Origin: Rhynochetos jubatus
Taxonomy: Eukaryota; Chordata; Aves; Eurypygiformes; Rhynochetidae
NCBI GenBank assembly: GCA_027574665.1
Contig: CM050672.1
Location: forward strand, 10,338,001 to 10,402,000
Direction of reading: 5' to 3'
DNA length: 64,000 bases
This document shows, one piece after another, positions 38,001 through 50,038 of the stretch; within the stretch, counting starts at the first letter, position 1; every line of letters starts with the position of its first letter. Both the position numbers and the translations under genes were made by a program. The notes under the pieces are model-generated. The model worked only from the letters and a program-made list of their open reading frames with translations. It searched no databases and was not told the origin of the DNA.

Positions 38001-40852
38001 GGGTGGAGCAAGCCAGGCCTCAAACCACAAGAATCTCCAGCCCAAAAGGCAGCCAAAATGCAGCCCACCTCCGGGAGAATCTCAAGAGCAGGGGGTGGAG
38101 CAAGGCAGGCCTCAAACCACGAGAAGCTCCAGCCCAAAAGGCAGCCAAAATCCAGCCCACATCCGGGAGAATCTCAAGAGCAGGGGGTGGAGCAAGCCAG
38201 GCCTCAAACCATGAGAAGCTCCAGCCCAAAAGGCAGCCAAAATGCAGCCCACATCCAGGAGAATCTCAAGAGCAGGGGGTGGAGCAAGCCAGGCCTCAAA
38301 CCACGAGAAGCTCCAGCCCAAAAAGGCAGCCAAAATGCAGTCCACATCCGGGAGAATCTCAAGAGCAGGGGGTGGAGCAAGCCAGGCCTCAAACCACGAG
38401 AAGCTCCAGCCCTAAAGGCAGCCAAAATGCAGCCCACCTGCAGGAGAATCTCAAGAGCAGGGGGTGGAGCAAGCCAGGCCTCAAACCACAAGAATCTCCA
38501 GGCCAAGAGGCAGCCAAAATGCAGCCAATATCCGGGAGAATCTCAAGAGCAGTGGGTGGAGCAAGCCAGGCCTCAAACCACGAGAAGCTCCAGCCCAAAA
38601 GGCAGCCAAAATGCAGCCCACATCCCTGAGAATATCAAGAGCAGGGGGTGGAGAAAGCCAGGCCTCAAACCACGAGAAGCTCCAGCCCAAAAGGCAGCCA
38701 AAATCCAGCCCATATCCGGGAGAATCTCAAGAGCAGGGGGTGGAGCAAGCCAGGCCTCAAACCTCGAGAAGCTCCAGCCCAAGAATCAGTCAAAATGCAG
38801 CCCACATCCGGGAGAATCTCAAGAGCAGGGGTTGGAGCAAGCCAGGCCTCAAACCACGAGAATCTCCAGCCCTAAAGGCAGCCAAAATGCAGCCCACCTC
38901 CCTGAGAATCTCAAGAGCAGGGGGTGGAGCAAGCCAGGCCTCAAACCATGAGAAGCTCCAGCCCTAAAGGCAGCCAAATGCAGCCCACATCCGGGAGAAT
39001 CTCAAGAGCAGGGGGTGGAGCAAGCCAGGCCTCAAACCACGAGAAGCTCCAGGCCAAAAGGCAGCCAAAATGCAGCCCACCTCTGGGAGAATCTCAATGG
39101 CAGAGTGTGGAGCAAGCCAGGCCTCAAACCTTGTGAAGATCCAGCCCAAAAGGCAGCCAAAATGCAGCCCACATCCGGGAGAATCTCAAGAGCAGGGGGT
39201 GGAGCAAGCCAGGCCTCAAACCACGAGAAGCTCCAGCCCAAAAGTGAGCCAAAATCCAGCCCACCTCCCTGAGAATCTCAAGAGCAGGGGGTGGAGCAAG
39301 CCAGGCCTCAAACCAGGAGAAGCTCCAGCCCAAAAGGCAGCCAAAATGCAGCCCACATCCGGGAGAATCTCAAGAGCAGGAGGTGGAGCAAGCCAGGCCT
39401 CAAACCACGAGAAGCTCCAGCCCTAAAGGCAGCCAAAATGCAGCCCACATCCGGGAGAATCTCAAGAGCAGGGGCTGGAGCAAGCCAGGCCTCAAACCAC
39501 GAGAAGCTCCAGCCCAAAATGGAGCCAAAATGCAGCCCACATCTGGGAGAATCTTAAGAGCAGGGGGTGGAGCAAGCCAGGCCTCAAACCACGAGAAGCT
39601 CCAGCCCAAAATAGAGCCAAAATGCAGCCCACATCCAGGACAATTTCAAGAGCAGGAGGTGGAGCAAGCCAGGCCTCAAACCACGAGAAGCTCGAGCCCA
39701 AAAGGCAGCCAAAATGCAGCCCACATCCGGGAGAATCTCAAGAGCAGAGGGTGGAGCAAGCCAGGCCTCAAACATCGAGAAGCTCCAGCCCAAAAGGCAG
39801 CCAAAATGCAGCCCACATCCGGGAGAATCTCAAGAGCAGAGGGTGGAGCAAGCCAGGCCTCAAACCTCGAGAAGCTCCAGCCCAAAAGGCAGCCAAAATC
39901 CAGCCCACATCCGGGAGAATCTCAAGAGCAGGGGGTGGAGCAGGACAGGCCTCAAACCACAAGAATCTCCAGCCCAAATGGCAGCCAAAATGCAGCCCAC
40001 ATCCAGGAGAATATCAAGAGCAGGGGGTGGAGCAAGCCAGGCCTCAAACCACGAGAAGCTCCAGCCCAAAAGGCAGCCAAAATGCAGCCCACATCCGGGA
40101 GAATCTCAAGAGCAGGGGGTGGAGCAAGCCAGGCCTCAAACCACGAGAAGCTCCAGCCCAAAAGGCAGCCAAAATGCAGCCCACATCCGGGAGAATCTCA
40201 AGAGCAGGGGGTGGAGCAAGCCAGGCCACAAACCACGAGAAGCTCCAGCCCAAAAGGCAGCCAAAATGCAGCCCACATCCGGGAGAATCTTAAGAGCAGG
40301 GGCTGGAGCAAGCCAGGCCTCAAACCACGAGAAGCTCCAGCCCAAAATACAGCCAAAATGCAGCCCACATCCGGGAGAATCTCAAGAGAAGGGGGTGGAG
40401 CAAGCCAGGCCTCAAACCTCGAGAAGTTCCAGCCCAAAATGCAGCCAAAATGCAGCCCACATCCGGGAGAATCTCAAGAGCAGGGGGTGGAGCAAGCCAG
40501 GCCTCAAACCACGAGAAGCTCCAGCCCAAAAGGCAGCCAAAATGCAGCCCACATCTGGGACAATTTTAAGAGCAGGGGGTGGAGCAAGCCAGGCCTCAAA
40601 CCTCGAGAAGCTTCAGCCCAAAATGTAGCCAAAATGCAGCCCACATGCGGGAGAATCTCAAGAGCAGGGGGTGGAGCAAGCCAGGCCTCAAACCACGAGA
40701 AGCTCCAGCCCAAAATACAGCCAAAATGCAGCCCACATCCGGGAGAATCTCAAGAGAAGGGGGTGGAGCAAGCCAGGCCTCAAACCTCGAGAAGTTCCAG
40801 CCCAAAAGGCAGCCAAAATGCAGCCCACATCCGGGAGAATCTCAAGAGCAGG
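38000..40852. repeat. 31-monomer higher-order repeat, copy 1 (2,852 bp)
   Basis: All diagnostic variants recur 2,852 bp later, including two indels of opposite sign: a one-base insertion CCCAAAAAGGCAGCC at about 38,318 and a one-base deletion CAGCCAAATGC at 38,971. Other shared markers are the diverged GTGTGGAGCAAG segment (39,095), CCCAAAAGTGAGCC (39,237), CCCAAAATAGAGCC (39,605) and GAGCAGGACAGG (39,939). Only a few differences are visible, for instance ACCTGCAGG at 38,437 against GCCTCCCTG at 41,287. Confidence 0.92.
39095..39142. repeat. Diverged marker monomer, type C
   Basis: Type C reads CAGAGTGTGGAGCAAG and sits after CTCTGGGAG. It belongs to the 31-monomer repeat. Confidence 0.93.
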
Positions 40853-43704
40853 GGTTGGAGCAAGCCAGGCCTCAAACCACAAGAATCTCCAGCCCAAAAG
40901 GCAGCCAAAATGCAGCCCACCTCCGGGAGAATCTCAAGAGCAGGGGGTGGAGCAAGGCAGGCCTCAAACCACGAGAAGCTCCAGCCCAAAAGGCAGCCAA
41001 AATCCAGCCCACATCCGGGAGAATCTCAAGAGCAGGGGGTGGAGCAAGCCAGGCCTCAAACCATGAGAAGCTCCAGCCCAAAAGGCAGCCAAAATGCAGC
41101 CCACATCCAGGAGAATCTCAAGAGCAGGGGGTGGAGCAAGCCAGGCCTCAAACCACGAGAAGCTCCAGCCCAAAAAGGCAGCCAAAATGCAGTCCACATC
41201 CGGGAGAATCTCAAGAGCAGGGGGTGGAGCAAGCCAGGCCTCAAACCACGAGAAGCTCCAGCCCTAAAGGCAGCCAAAATGCAGCCCGCCTCCCTGAGAA
41301 TCTCAAGAGCAGGGGGTGGAGCAAGCCAGGCCTCAAACCACAAGAATCTCCAGGCCAAGAGGCAGCCAAAATGCAGCCAATATCCGGGAGAATCTCAAGA
41401 GCAGTGGGTGGAGCAAGCCAGGCCTCAAACCACGAGAAGCTCCAGCCCAAAAGGCAGCCAAAATGCAGCCCACATCCCTGAGAATATCAAGAGCAGGGGG
41501 TGGAGAAAGCCAGGCCTCAAACCACGAGAAGCTCCAGCCCAAAAGGCAGCCAAAATCCAGCCCATATCCGGGAGAATCTCAAGAGCAGGGGGTGGAGCAA
41601 GCCAGGCCTCAAACCTCGAGAAGCTCCAGCCCAAGAATCAGTCAAAATGCAGCCCACATCCGGGAGAATCTCAAGAGCAGGGGTTGGAGCAAGCCAGGCC
41701 TCAAACCACGAGAATCTCCAGCCCTAAAGGCAGCCAAAATGCAGCCCACCTCCCTGAGAATCTCAAGAGCAGGGGGTGGAGCAAGCCAGGCCTCAAACCA
41801 TGAGAAGCTCCAGCCCTAAAGGCAGCCAAATGCAGCCCACATCCGGGAGAATCTCAAGAGCAGGGGGTGGAGCAAGCCAGGCCTCAAACCACGAGAAGCT
41901 CCAGGCCAAAAGGCAGCCAAAATGCAGCCCACCTCTGGGAGAATCTCAATGGCAGAGTGTGGAGCAAGCCAGGCCTCAAACCTTGTGAAGATCCAGCCCA
42001 AAAGGCAGCCAAAATGCAGCCCACATCCGGGAGAATCTCAAGAGCAGGGGGTGGAGCAAGCCAGGCCTCAAACCACGAGAAGCTCCAGCCCAAAAGTGAG
42101 CCAAAATCCAGCCCACCTCCCTGAGAATCTCAAGAGCAGGGGGTGGAGCAAGCCAGGCCTCAAACCAGGAGAAGCTCCAGCCCAAAAGGCAGCCAAAATG
42201 CAGCCCACATCCGGGAGAATCTCAAGAGCAGGAGGTGGAGCAAGCCAGGCCTCAAACCACGAGAAGCTCCAGCCCTAAAGGCAGCCAAAATGCAGCCCAC
42301 ATCCGGGAGAATCTCAAGAGCAGGGGCTGGAGCAAGCCAGGCCTCAAACCACGAGAAGCTCCAGCCCAAAATGGAGCCAAAATGCAGCCCACATCTGGGA
42401 GAATCTTAAGAGCAGGGGGTGGAGCAAGCCAGGCCTCAAAGCACGAGAAGCTCCAGCCCAAAATAGAGCCAAAATGCAGCCCACATCCAGGACAATTTCA
42501 AGAGCAGGAGGTGGAGCAAGCCAGGCCTCAAACCACGAGAAGCTCGAGCCCAAAAGGCAGCCAAAATGCAGCCCACATCCGGGAGAATCTCAAGAGCAGA
42601 GGGTGGAGCAAGCCAGGCCTCAAACATCGAGAAGCTCCAGCCCAAAAGGCAGCCAAAATGCAGCCCACATCCGGGAGAATCTCAAGAGCAGAGGGTGGAG
42701 CAAGCCAGGCCTCAAACCTCGAGAAGCTCCAGCCCAAAAGGCAGCCAAAATCCAGCCCACATCCGGGAGAATCTCAAGAGCAGGGGGTGGAGCAGGACAG
42801 GCCTCAAACCACAAGAATCTCCAGCCCAAATGGCAGCCAAAATGCAGCCCACATCCAGGAGAATATCAAGAGCAGGGGGTGGAGCAAGCCAGGCCTCAAA
42901 CCACGAGAAGCTCCAGCCCAAAAGGCAGCCAAAATGCAGCCCACATCCGGGAGAATCTCAAGAGCAGGGGGTGGAGCAAGCCAGGCCTCAAACCACGAGA
43001 AGCTCCAGCCCAAAAGGCAGCCAAAATGCAGCCCACATCCGGGAGAATCTCAAGAGCAGGGGGTGGAGCAAGCCAGGCCACAAACCACGAGAAGCTCCAG
43101 CCCAAAAGGCAGCCAAAATGCAGCCCACATCCGGGAGAATCTTAAGAGCAGGGGCTGGAGCAAGCCAGGCCTCAAACCACGAGAAGCTCCAGCCCAAAAT
43201 ACAGCCAAAATGCAGCCCACATCCGGGAGAATCTCAAGAGAAGGGGGTGGAGCAAGCCAGGCCTCAAACCTCGAGAAGTTCCAGCCCAAAATGCAGCCAA
43301 AATGCAGCCCACATCCGGGAGAATCTCAAGAGCAGGGGTTGGAGCAAGCCAGGCCTCAAACCACGAGAAGCTCCAGCCCAAAAGGCAGCCAAAATGCAGC
43401 CCACATCTGGGACAATTTTAAGAGCAGGGGGTGGAGCAAGCCAGGCCTCAAACCTCGAGAAGCTTCAGCCCAAAATGTAGCCAAAATGCAGCCCACATGC
43501 GGGAGAATCTCAAGAGCAGGGGGTGGAGCAAGCCAGGCCTCAAACCACGAGAAGCTCCAGCCCAAAATACAGCCAAAATGCAGCCCACATCCGGGAGAAT
43601 CTCAAGAGAAGGGGGTGGAGCAAGCCAGGCCTCAAACCTCGAGAAGTTCCAGCCCAAAAGGCAGCCAAAATGCAGCCCACATCCGGGAGAATCTCAAGAG
43701 CAGG
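40852..43704. repeat. 31-monomer higher-order repeat, copy 2 (2,852 bp)
   Basis: This is the head-to-tail partner of the preceding block, with matching indels at about 41,170 and 41,823. The match at 2,852 bp extends to about 43.7 kb, where the order changes. The two copies thus abut without any linker, as in a simple unequal-crossover duplication. Scattered single-base differences, such as CAAAGCACGAG at 42,437 against CAAACCACGAG, show it is a real duplication and not an exact assembly copy. Confidence 0.92.
41947..41994. repeat. Diverged marker monomer, type C
   Basis: The copy lies 2,852 bp after the other type C copy, so the type is confined to the 31-monomer repeat. Confidence 0.93.
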
Positions 43705-46170
43705 GGTTGGAGCAAGCCAGGCCTCAAACCACGAGAAGCTCCAGCCCAAAAGGCAGCCAAAATGCAGCCCACATCCGGGACAATTTTAAGAGCAGGGGGT
43801 GGAGCAAGCCAGGCCTCAAACCTCGAGAAGCTTCAGCCCAAAATGTAGCCAAAATGCAGCCCACATCCGGGAGAATCTCAAGAGCAGGGGGTGGAGCAAG
43901 CCAGGCCTCAAACCACGAGAAGCTCCAGCCCAAAAGGCAGACAAAATCCAGCCCAAATCCCTGAGAATATCAAGAGCAGGGGGTGGAGCAAGCCAGGCCT
44001 CAAACCACGAGAAGCTCCAGCCCAAAAGGCAGACAAAATCCAGCCCACATCCGGGAGAATATCAAGAGCAGGGGGTGGAGCAAGCCAGGCCTCAAACCAC
44101 GAGACGCTCCAGCCCAAAAGGCAGCCAAAATGCAGCCCACATCCGGGACAATTTCAAGAGCAGGGGGTGGAGCAAGCCAGGCCTCAAACCTCGAGAAGCT
44201 CCAGCCCAAAAGGCAGCCAAAATGCAGCCCACATCCGGGAGAATCTCAAGAGCAGGGGGTGGAGCAAGCCAGGCCTCAAACCACGAGAAGCTCCAGCCCA
44301 AAAGGCAGCCAAAATCCAGCCCACATCCCTGAGAATATCAAGAGCAGGGGGTGGAGCAAGCCAGGCCTCAAACCACGAGAAGCTCCAGCCCAAAAGGCAG
44401 ATAAAATTCAGCCCATAACCGGGAGAATCTCAAGAGCAGGGGGTGGAGCAAGCCAGGCCTCAAACCTCGAGATTCTCCAGCCCTAAAGGCAGCCAAAATG
44501 CAGCCCACATCCCTGAGAATCTCAAGAGCAGGGGGTGGAGCAAGCCAGGCCTCAAACCACGAGAAGCTCCAGCCCAAAATGCAGCCAAAATGCAGCCCAC
44601 CTCCGGGAGAATCTCAAGAGCAGGGGGTGGAGCAAGCCAGGCCTCAAACCACGAGAAGCTCCAGCCCAAAAGGCAGCCAAAATGCAGCCCACATCCGGGA
44701 GAATCTCAAGAGCAGGGGGTGGAGCAAGCCAGGCCTCAAACCACAAGAATCTCCAGCCCAAATGGCAGCCAAAATGCAGCCCACATCCAGGAGAATATCA
44801 AGAGCAGGGGGTGGAGCAAGCCAGGCCTCAAACCACGAGAAGCTCCAGCCCAAAAGGCAGCCAAAATGCAGCCCACATCCGGGAGAATCTCAAGAGCAGG
44901 GGGTGGAGCAAGCCAGGCCTCAAACCACGAGAAGCTCCAGCCCAAAAGGCAGCCAAAATGCAGCCCACATCCGGGAGAATCTCAAGAGCAGGGGGTGGAG
45001 CAAGCCAGGCCACAAACCACGAGAAGCTCCAGCCCAAAAGGCAGCCAAAATGCAGCCCACATCCGGGAGAATCTTAAGAGCAGGGGCTGGAGCAAGCCAG
45101 GCCTCAAACCACGAGAAGCTCCAGCCCAAAATACAGCCAAAATGCAGCCCACATCCGGGAGAATCTCAAGAGAAGGGGGTGGAGCAAGCCAGGCCTCAAA
45201 CCACGAGAAGCTCCAGCCCAAAAGGCAGCCAAAATGCAGCCCACATCTGGGACAATTTTAAGAGCAGGGGGTGGAGCAAGCCAGGCCTCAAACCTCGAGA
45301 AGCTTCAGCCCAAAATGTAGCCAAAATGCAGCCCACATGCGGGAGAATCTCAAGAGCAGGGGGTGGAGCAAGCCAGGCCTCAAACCACGAGAAGCTCCAG
45401 CCCAAAATACAGCCAAAATGCAGCCCACATCCGGGAGAATCTCAAGAGAAGGGGGTGGAGCAAGCCAGGCCTCAAACCTCGAGAAGTTCCAGCCCAAAAG
45501 GCAGCCAAAATGCAGCCCACATCCGGGAGAATCTCAAGAGCAGGGGTTGGAGCAAGCCAGGCCTCAAACCACGAGAAGCTCCAGCCCAAAAGGCAGCCAA
45601 AATGCAGCCCACATCCGGGACAATTTTAAGAGCAGGGGGTGGAGCAAGCCAGGCCTCAAACCTCGAGAAGCTTCAGCCCAAAATGTAGCCAAAATGCAGC
45701 CCACATCCGGGAGAATCTCAAGAGCAGGGGGTGGAGCAAGCCAGGCCTCAAACCACGAGAAGCTCCAGCCCAAAAGGCAGACAAAATCCAGCCCACATCC
45801 CTGAGAATATCAAGAGCAGGGGGTGGAGCAAGCCAGGCCTCAAACCACGAGAAGCTCCAGCCCAAAAGGCAGACAAAATCCAGCCCACATCCCTGAGAAT
45901 ATCAAGAGCAGGGGGTGGAGCAAGCCAGGCCTCAAACCACGAGACGCTCCAGCCCAAATGGAAGATAAAATCCAGCCCATATCCGGGAGGATCTCAAGAG
46001 CAGGGGGTGGAGCAAGCCAGGCCTCAAACCACGAGAAGCTCCAGCCCAAAAGGCAGACAAAATCCAGCCCATAACCGGGAGAATCTCAAGAGCAGGGGGT
46101 GGAGCAAGCCAGGCCTCAAACCACGAGAAGCTCCAGCCCAAAAGGCAGCCAAAATGCAGCCCACATGCGG
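43704..46170. repeat. Partial, shuffled copy of the 42.7-43.9 kb cassette
   Basis: Monomers at about 44.64-45.19 kb match 42.7-43.26 kb at an offset of 1,932 bp (21 x 92). Those from about 45.2 to 45.9 kb match 43.36-44.0 kb at 1,840 bp (20 x 92), so one monomer was lost at the switch. Between them (43.9-44.6 kb) and after (45.9-46.17 kb) are monomers with ATCCCTGAGAATATC and AGACAAAATCC variants. A CCCATAACCGGGAG variant (44,412, 46,069) leads into the next block. Confidence 0.78.
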
Positions 46171-48104
46171 GAGAATCTCAAGAGCAGGGGGTGGAGCAAG
46201 CCAGGCCTCAAACCACAAGAATCTCCAGCCCAAAAGGCAGCCAAAATGCAGCCCACATCCGGGAGAATCTCAAGAGCAGGGTGTGGAGCAAGCCAAGCCT
46301 CAAACCACGAGAAGCTCCAGCCCAAAAGGCAGCCAAAATGCAGACCACATCCGGGAGAAACTCAAGAGCAGGGGGTGGAGCAAGCCAGGCCTCAAACCAC
46401 GAGAAGCTCCAGCCCAAAAGGCAGCCAAAATGCAGCCCACATCCGGGAGAATCTCAAGAGCAGGGGGTGGAGCAAGCCAGGCCTCAAACCACGAGAAGCT
46501 CCAGCCCAACAGGCAGCCAAAATGCAGCCCACATCTGGGAGAATCTTAATAGCAGGGGCTGGAGCAAGCCAGGCCTCAAACCACGAGAAGCTCCAGCCCA
46601 AAATACAGCCAAAATGCAGCCCACATCCGGGAGAATCTCAAGAGAAGGGGGTGGAGCAAGCCAGGCCTCAAACCTCGAGAAGTTCCAGCCCAAAAGGCAG
46701 CCAAAATGCAGCCCACATCCGGGAGAATCTCAAGAGCAGGGGTTGGAGCAAGCCAGGCCTCAAACCACGAGAAGCTCCAGCCCAAAAAGCAGACAAAATC
46801 CAGCCCACATCCCTGAGAATATCAAGAGCAGGGGGTGGAGCAAGCCAGGCCTCAAACCACGAGAAGCTCCAGCCCAAAAGGCAGACAAAATCCAGCCCAT
46901 AACCGGGAGAATCTCAAGAGCAGGGTGTGGAGCAAGCCAGGCCTCAAACCTCGAGATTCTCCAGCTCTAAAGGCAGCCAAAATGCAGCCCACCTCCCTGA
47001 TAATCTCAAGAGCAGGTGGTGGAGCAAGCCAGGCCTCAAACCACGAGAAGCTCCAGCCCAAAAAAGCAGCCAAAATCCAGCCCACATGCGGGAGAATCTC
47101 AAGAGCAGGGGGTGGAGCAAGCCAGGCCTCAAACCATGAGAAGCTCCAGCCCAAAAGGCAGCCAAAATGCAGGCCACATCCAGGAGAATCTCAAGAGCAG
47201 GGGGTGGAGCAAGCCAGGCCTCAAACCACGAGAAGCTCCAGCCCAAAAGGCAGCCAAAATGCAGCCCACATCCGGGACAATTTCAAGAGCAGGGGGTGGA
47301 GCAAGCCAGGCCTCAAACCACGAGAAGCTCCAGCCCAAAAAAGCAGCCAAAATCCAGCCCACATGCGGGAGAATCTCAAGAGCAGGGGGTGGAGCAAGGC
47401 AGGCCTCAAACCACGAGAAGCTCCAGCGCAAAAGGCAGCCAAAATGCAGCCCACATCCGGGAGAATCTCAAGAGCAGGGGGTGGAGCAAGCCAGGCCTCA
47501 AACCACAAGAATCTCCAGCCCAAAAGGCAGCCAAACTCCAGCCCACATCCAGGAGAATCTCAAGAGCAGGGGGTGGAGCAAGCCAGGCCTCAAACCATGA
47601 GAAGCTCCAGCCCAAAAGGCAGCCAAAATGCAGCCCACATCCGGGAGAATCTCAAGAGCAGGGGGTGGAGCAAGCCAGGCCTCAAACCACGAGAAGCTCC
47701 AGCCCAAAATGCAGCCAAAATGCAGCCCACCTCCCTGAGAATATCAAGAGCAGGGGGTGGAGAAAGCCAGGCCTCAAACCACGACAAGCTCCAGCCCAAA
47801 AGGCAGCCAAAATCCAGCCCACATCCGGGAGAATCTCAAGAGCAGGGGGTGGAGCAAGCCAGGCCTCAAACCATGAGAAGCTCCAGCCCAAAAGGCAGCC
47901 AAAATTCAGCCCACCTCCGGGAGAATCTCAAGAGCAGGGGGTGGAGCAAGCCAGGCCTCAAACCACGAGAAGCTCCAGCCCAAAAGGCAGCCAAAATTCA
48001 GCCCACATCAGGGAGAATATCAAGAGCAGGGGGTGGAGCAAGCCAGGCCTCAAACCACGAGAAGCTCCAGCCCAAGAATCAGCCAAAATGCAGCCCACAT
48101 CCGG
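46170..48104. repeat. 21-monomer higher-order repeat, copy 1 (1,934 bp)
   Basis: The 1,934-bp period equals 21 x 92 + 2. The two extra bases are accounted for by two monomers with CCCAAAAAAGCAGCC at about 47,058 and 47,336. Other markers recurring at the same offset are CTTAATAGCAGGGGC (46,544), CTGATAATCTC (46,997), CCAGCGCAAAAGG (47,424) and AAACTCCAGCCC (47,532). Confidence 0.92.
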
Positions 48105-50038
48105 GAGAATCTCAAGAGAAGGGGGTGGAGCAAGCCAGGCCTCAAACCACAAGAATCTCCAGCCCAAAAGGCAGCCAAAATGCAGCCCACATCCGGGAGA
48201 ATCTCAAGAGCAGGGTGTGGAGCAAGCCAAGCCTCAAACCACGAGAAGCTCCAGCCCAAAAGGCAGCCAAAATGCAGACCACATCCGGGAGAAACTCAAG
48301 AGCAGGGGGTGGAGCAAGCCAGGCCTCAAACCACGAGAAGCTCCAGCCCAAAAGGCAGCCAAAATGCAGCCCACATCCGGGAGAATCTCAAGAGCAGGGG
48401 GTGGAGCAAGCCAGGCCTCAAACCACGAGAAGCTCCAGCCCAACAGGCAGCCAAAATGCAGCCCACATCTGGGAGAATCTTAATAGCAGGGGCTGGAGCA
48501 AGCCAGGCCTCAAACCACGAGAAGCTCCAGCCCAAAATACAGCCAAAATGCAGCCCACATCCGGGAGAATCTCAAGAGAAGGGGGTGGAGCAAGCCAGGC
48601 CTCAAACCTCGAGAAGTTCCAGCCCAAAAGGCAGCCAAAATGCAGCCCACATCCGGGAGAATCTCAAGAGCAGGGGTTGGAGCAAGCCAGGCCTCAAACC
48701 ACGAGAAGCTCCAGCCCAAAAAGCAGACAAAATCCAGCCCACATCCCTGAGAATATCAAGAGCAGGGGGTGGAGCAAGCCAGGCCTCAAACCACGAGAAG
48801 CTCCAGCCCAAAAGGCAGACAAAATCCAGCCCATAACCGGGAGAATCTCAAGAGCAGGGTGTGGAGCAAGCCAGGCCTCAAACCTCGAGATTCTCCAGCC
48901 CTAAAGGCAGCCAAAATGCAGCCCACCTCCCTGATAATCTCAAGAGCAGGTGGTGGAGCAAGCCAGGCCTCAAACCACGAGAAGCTCCAGCCCAAAAAAG
49001 CAGCCAAAATCCAGCCCACATGCGGGAGAATCTCAAGAGCAGGGGGTGGAGCAAGCCAGGCCTCAAACCATGAGAAGCTCCAGCCCAAAAGGCAGCCAAA
49101 ATGCAGGCCACATCCAGGAGAATCTCAAGAGCAGGGGGTGGAGCAAGCCAGGCCTCAAACCACGAGAAGCTCCAGCCCAAAAGGCAGCCAAAATGCAGCC
49201 CACATCCGGGACAATTTCAAGAGCAGGGGGTGGAGCAAGCCAGGCCTCAAACCACGAGAAGCTCCAGCCCAAAAAAGCAGCCAAAATCCAGCCCACATGC
49301 GGGAGAATCTCAAGAGCAGGGGGTGGAGCAAGGCAGGCCTCAAACCACGAGAAGCTCCAGCGCAAAAGGCAGCCAAAATGCAGCCCACATCCGGGAGAAT
49401 CTCAAGAGCAGGGGGTGGAGCAAGCCAGGCCTCAAACCACAAGAATCTCCAGCCCAAAAGGCAGCCAAACTCCAGCCCACATCCAGGAGAATCTCAAGAG
49501 CAGGGGGTGGAGCAAGCCAGGCCTCAAACCATGAGAAGCTCCAGCCCAAAAGGCAGCCAAAATGCAGCCCACATCCGGGAGAATCTCAAGAGCAGGGGGT
49601 GGAGCAAGCCAGGCCTCAAACCACGAGAAGCTCCAGCCCAAAATGCAGCCAAAATCCAGCCCACCTCCCTGAGAATATCAAGAGCAGGGGGTGGAGAAAG
49701 CCAGGCCTCAAACCACGACAAGCTCCAGCCCAAAAGGCAGCCAAAATCCAGCCCACATCCGGGAGAATCTCAAGAGCAGGGGGTGGAGCAAGCCAGGCCT
49801 CAAACCATGAGAAGCTCCAGCCCAAAAGGCAGCCAAAATTCAGCCCACCTCCGGGAGAATCTCAAGAGCAGGGGGTGGAGCAAGCCAGGCCTCAAACCAC
49901 GAGAAGCTCCAGCCCAAAAGGCAGCCAAAATTCAGCCCACATCAGGGAGAATATCAAGAGCAGGGGGTGGAGCAAGCCAGGCCTCAAACCACGAGAAGCT
50001 CCAGCCCAAGAATCAGCCAAAATGCAGCCCACATCCGG
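48104..50038. repeat. 21-monomer higher-order repeat, copy 2 (1,934 bp)
   Basis: The block matches the previous one marker for marker, including the two 93-bp monomers at about 48,992 and 49,270 and CTTAATAGCAGGGGC at 48,478. Differences are few, for example CAGCTCTAAAGG at 46,963 against CAGCCCTAAAGG at 48,897. The match fades at about 50.04 kb. Confidence 0.92.
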
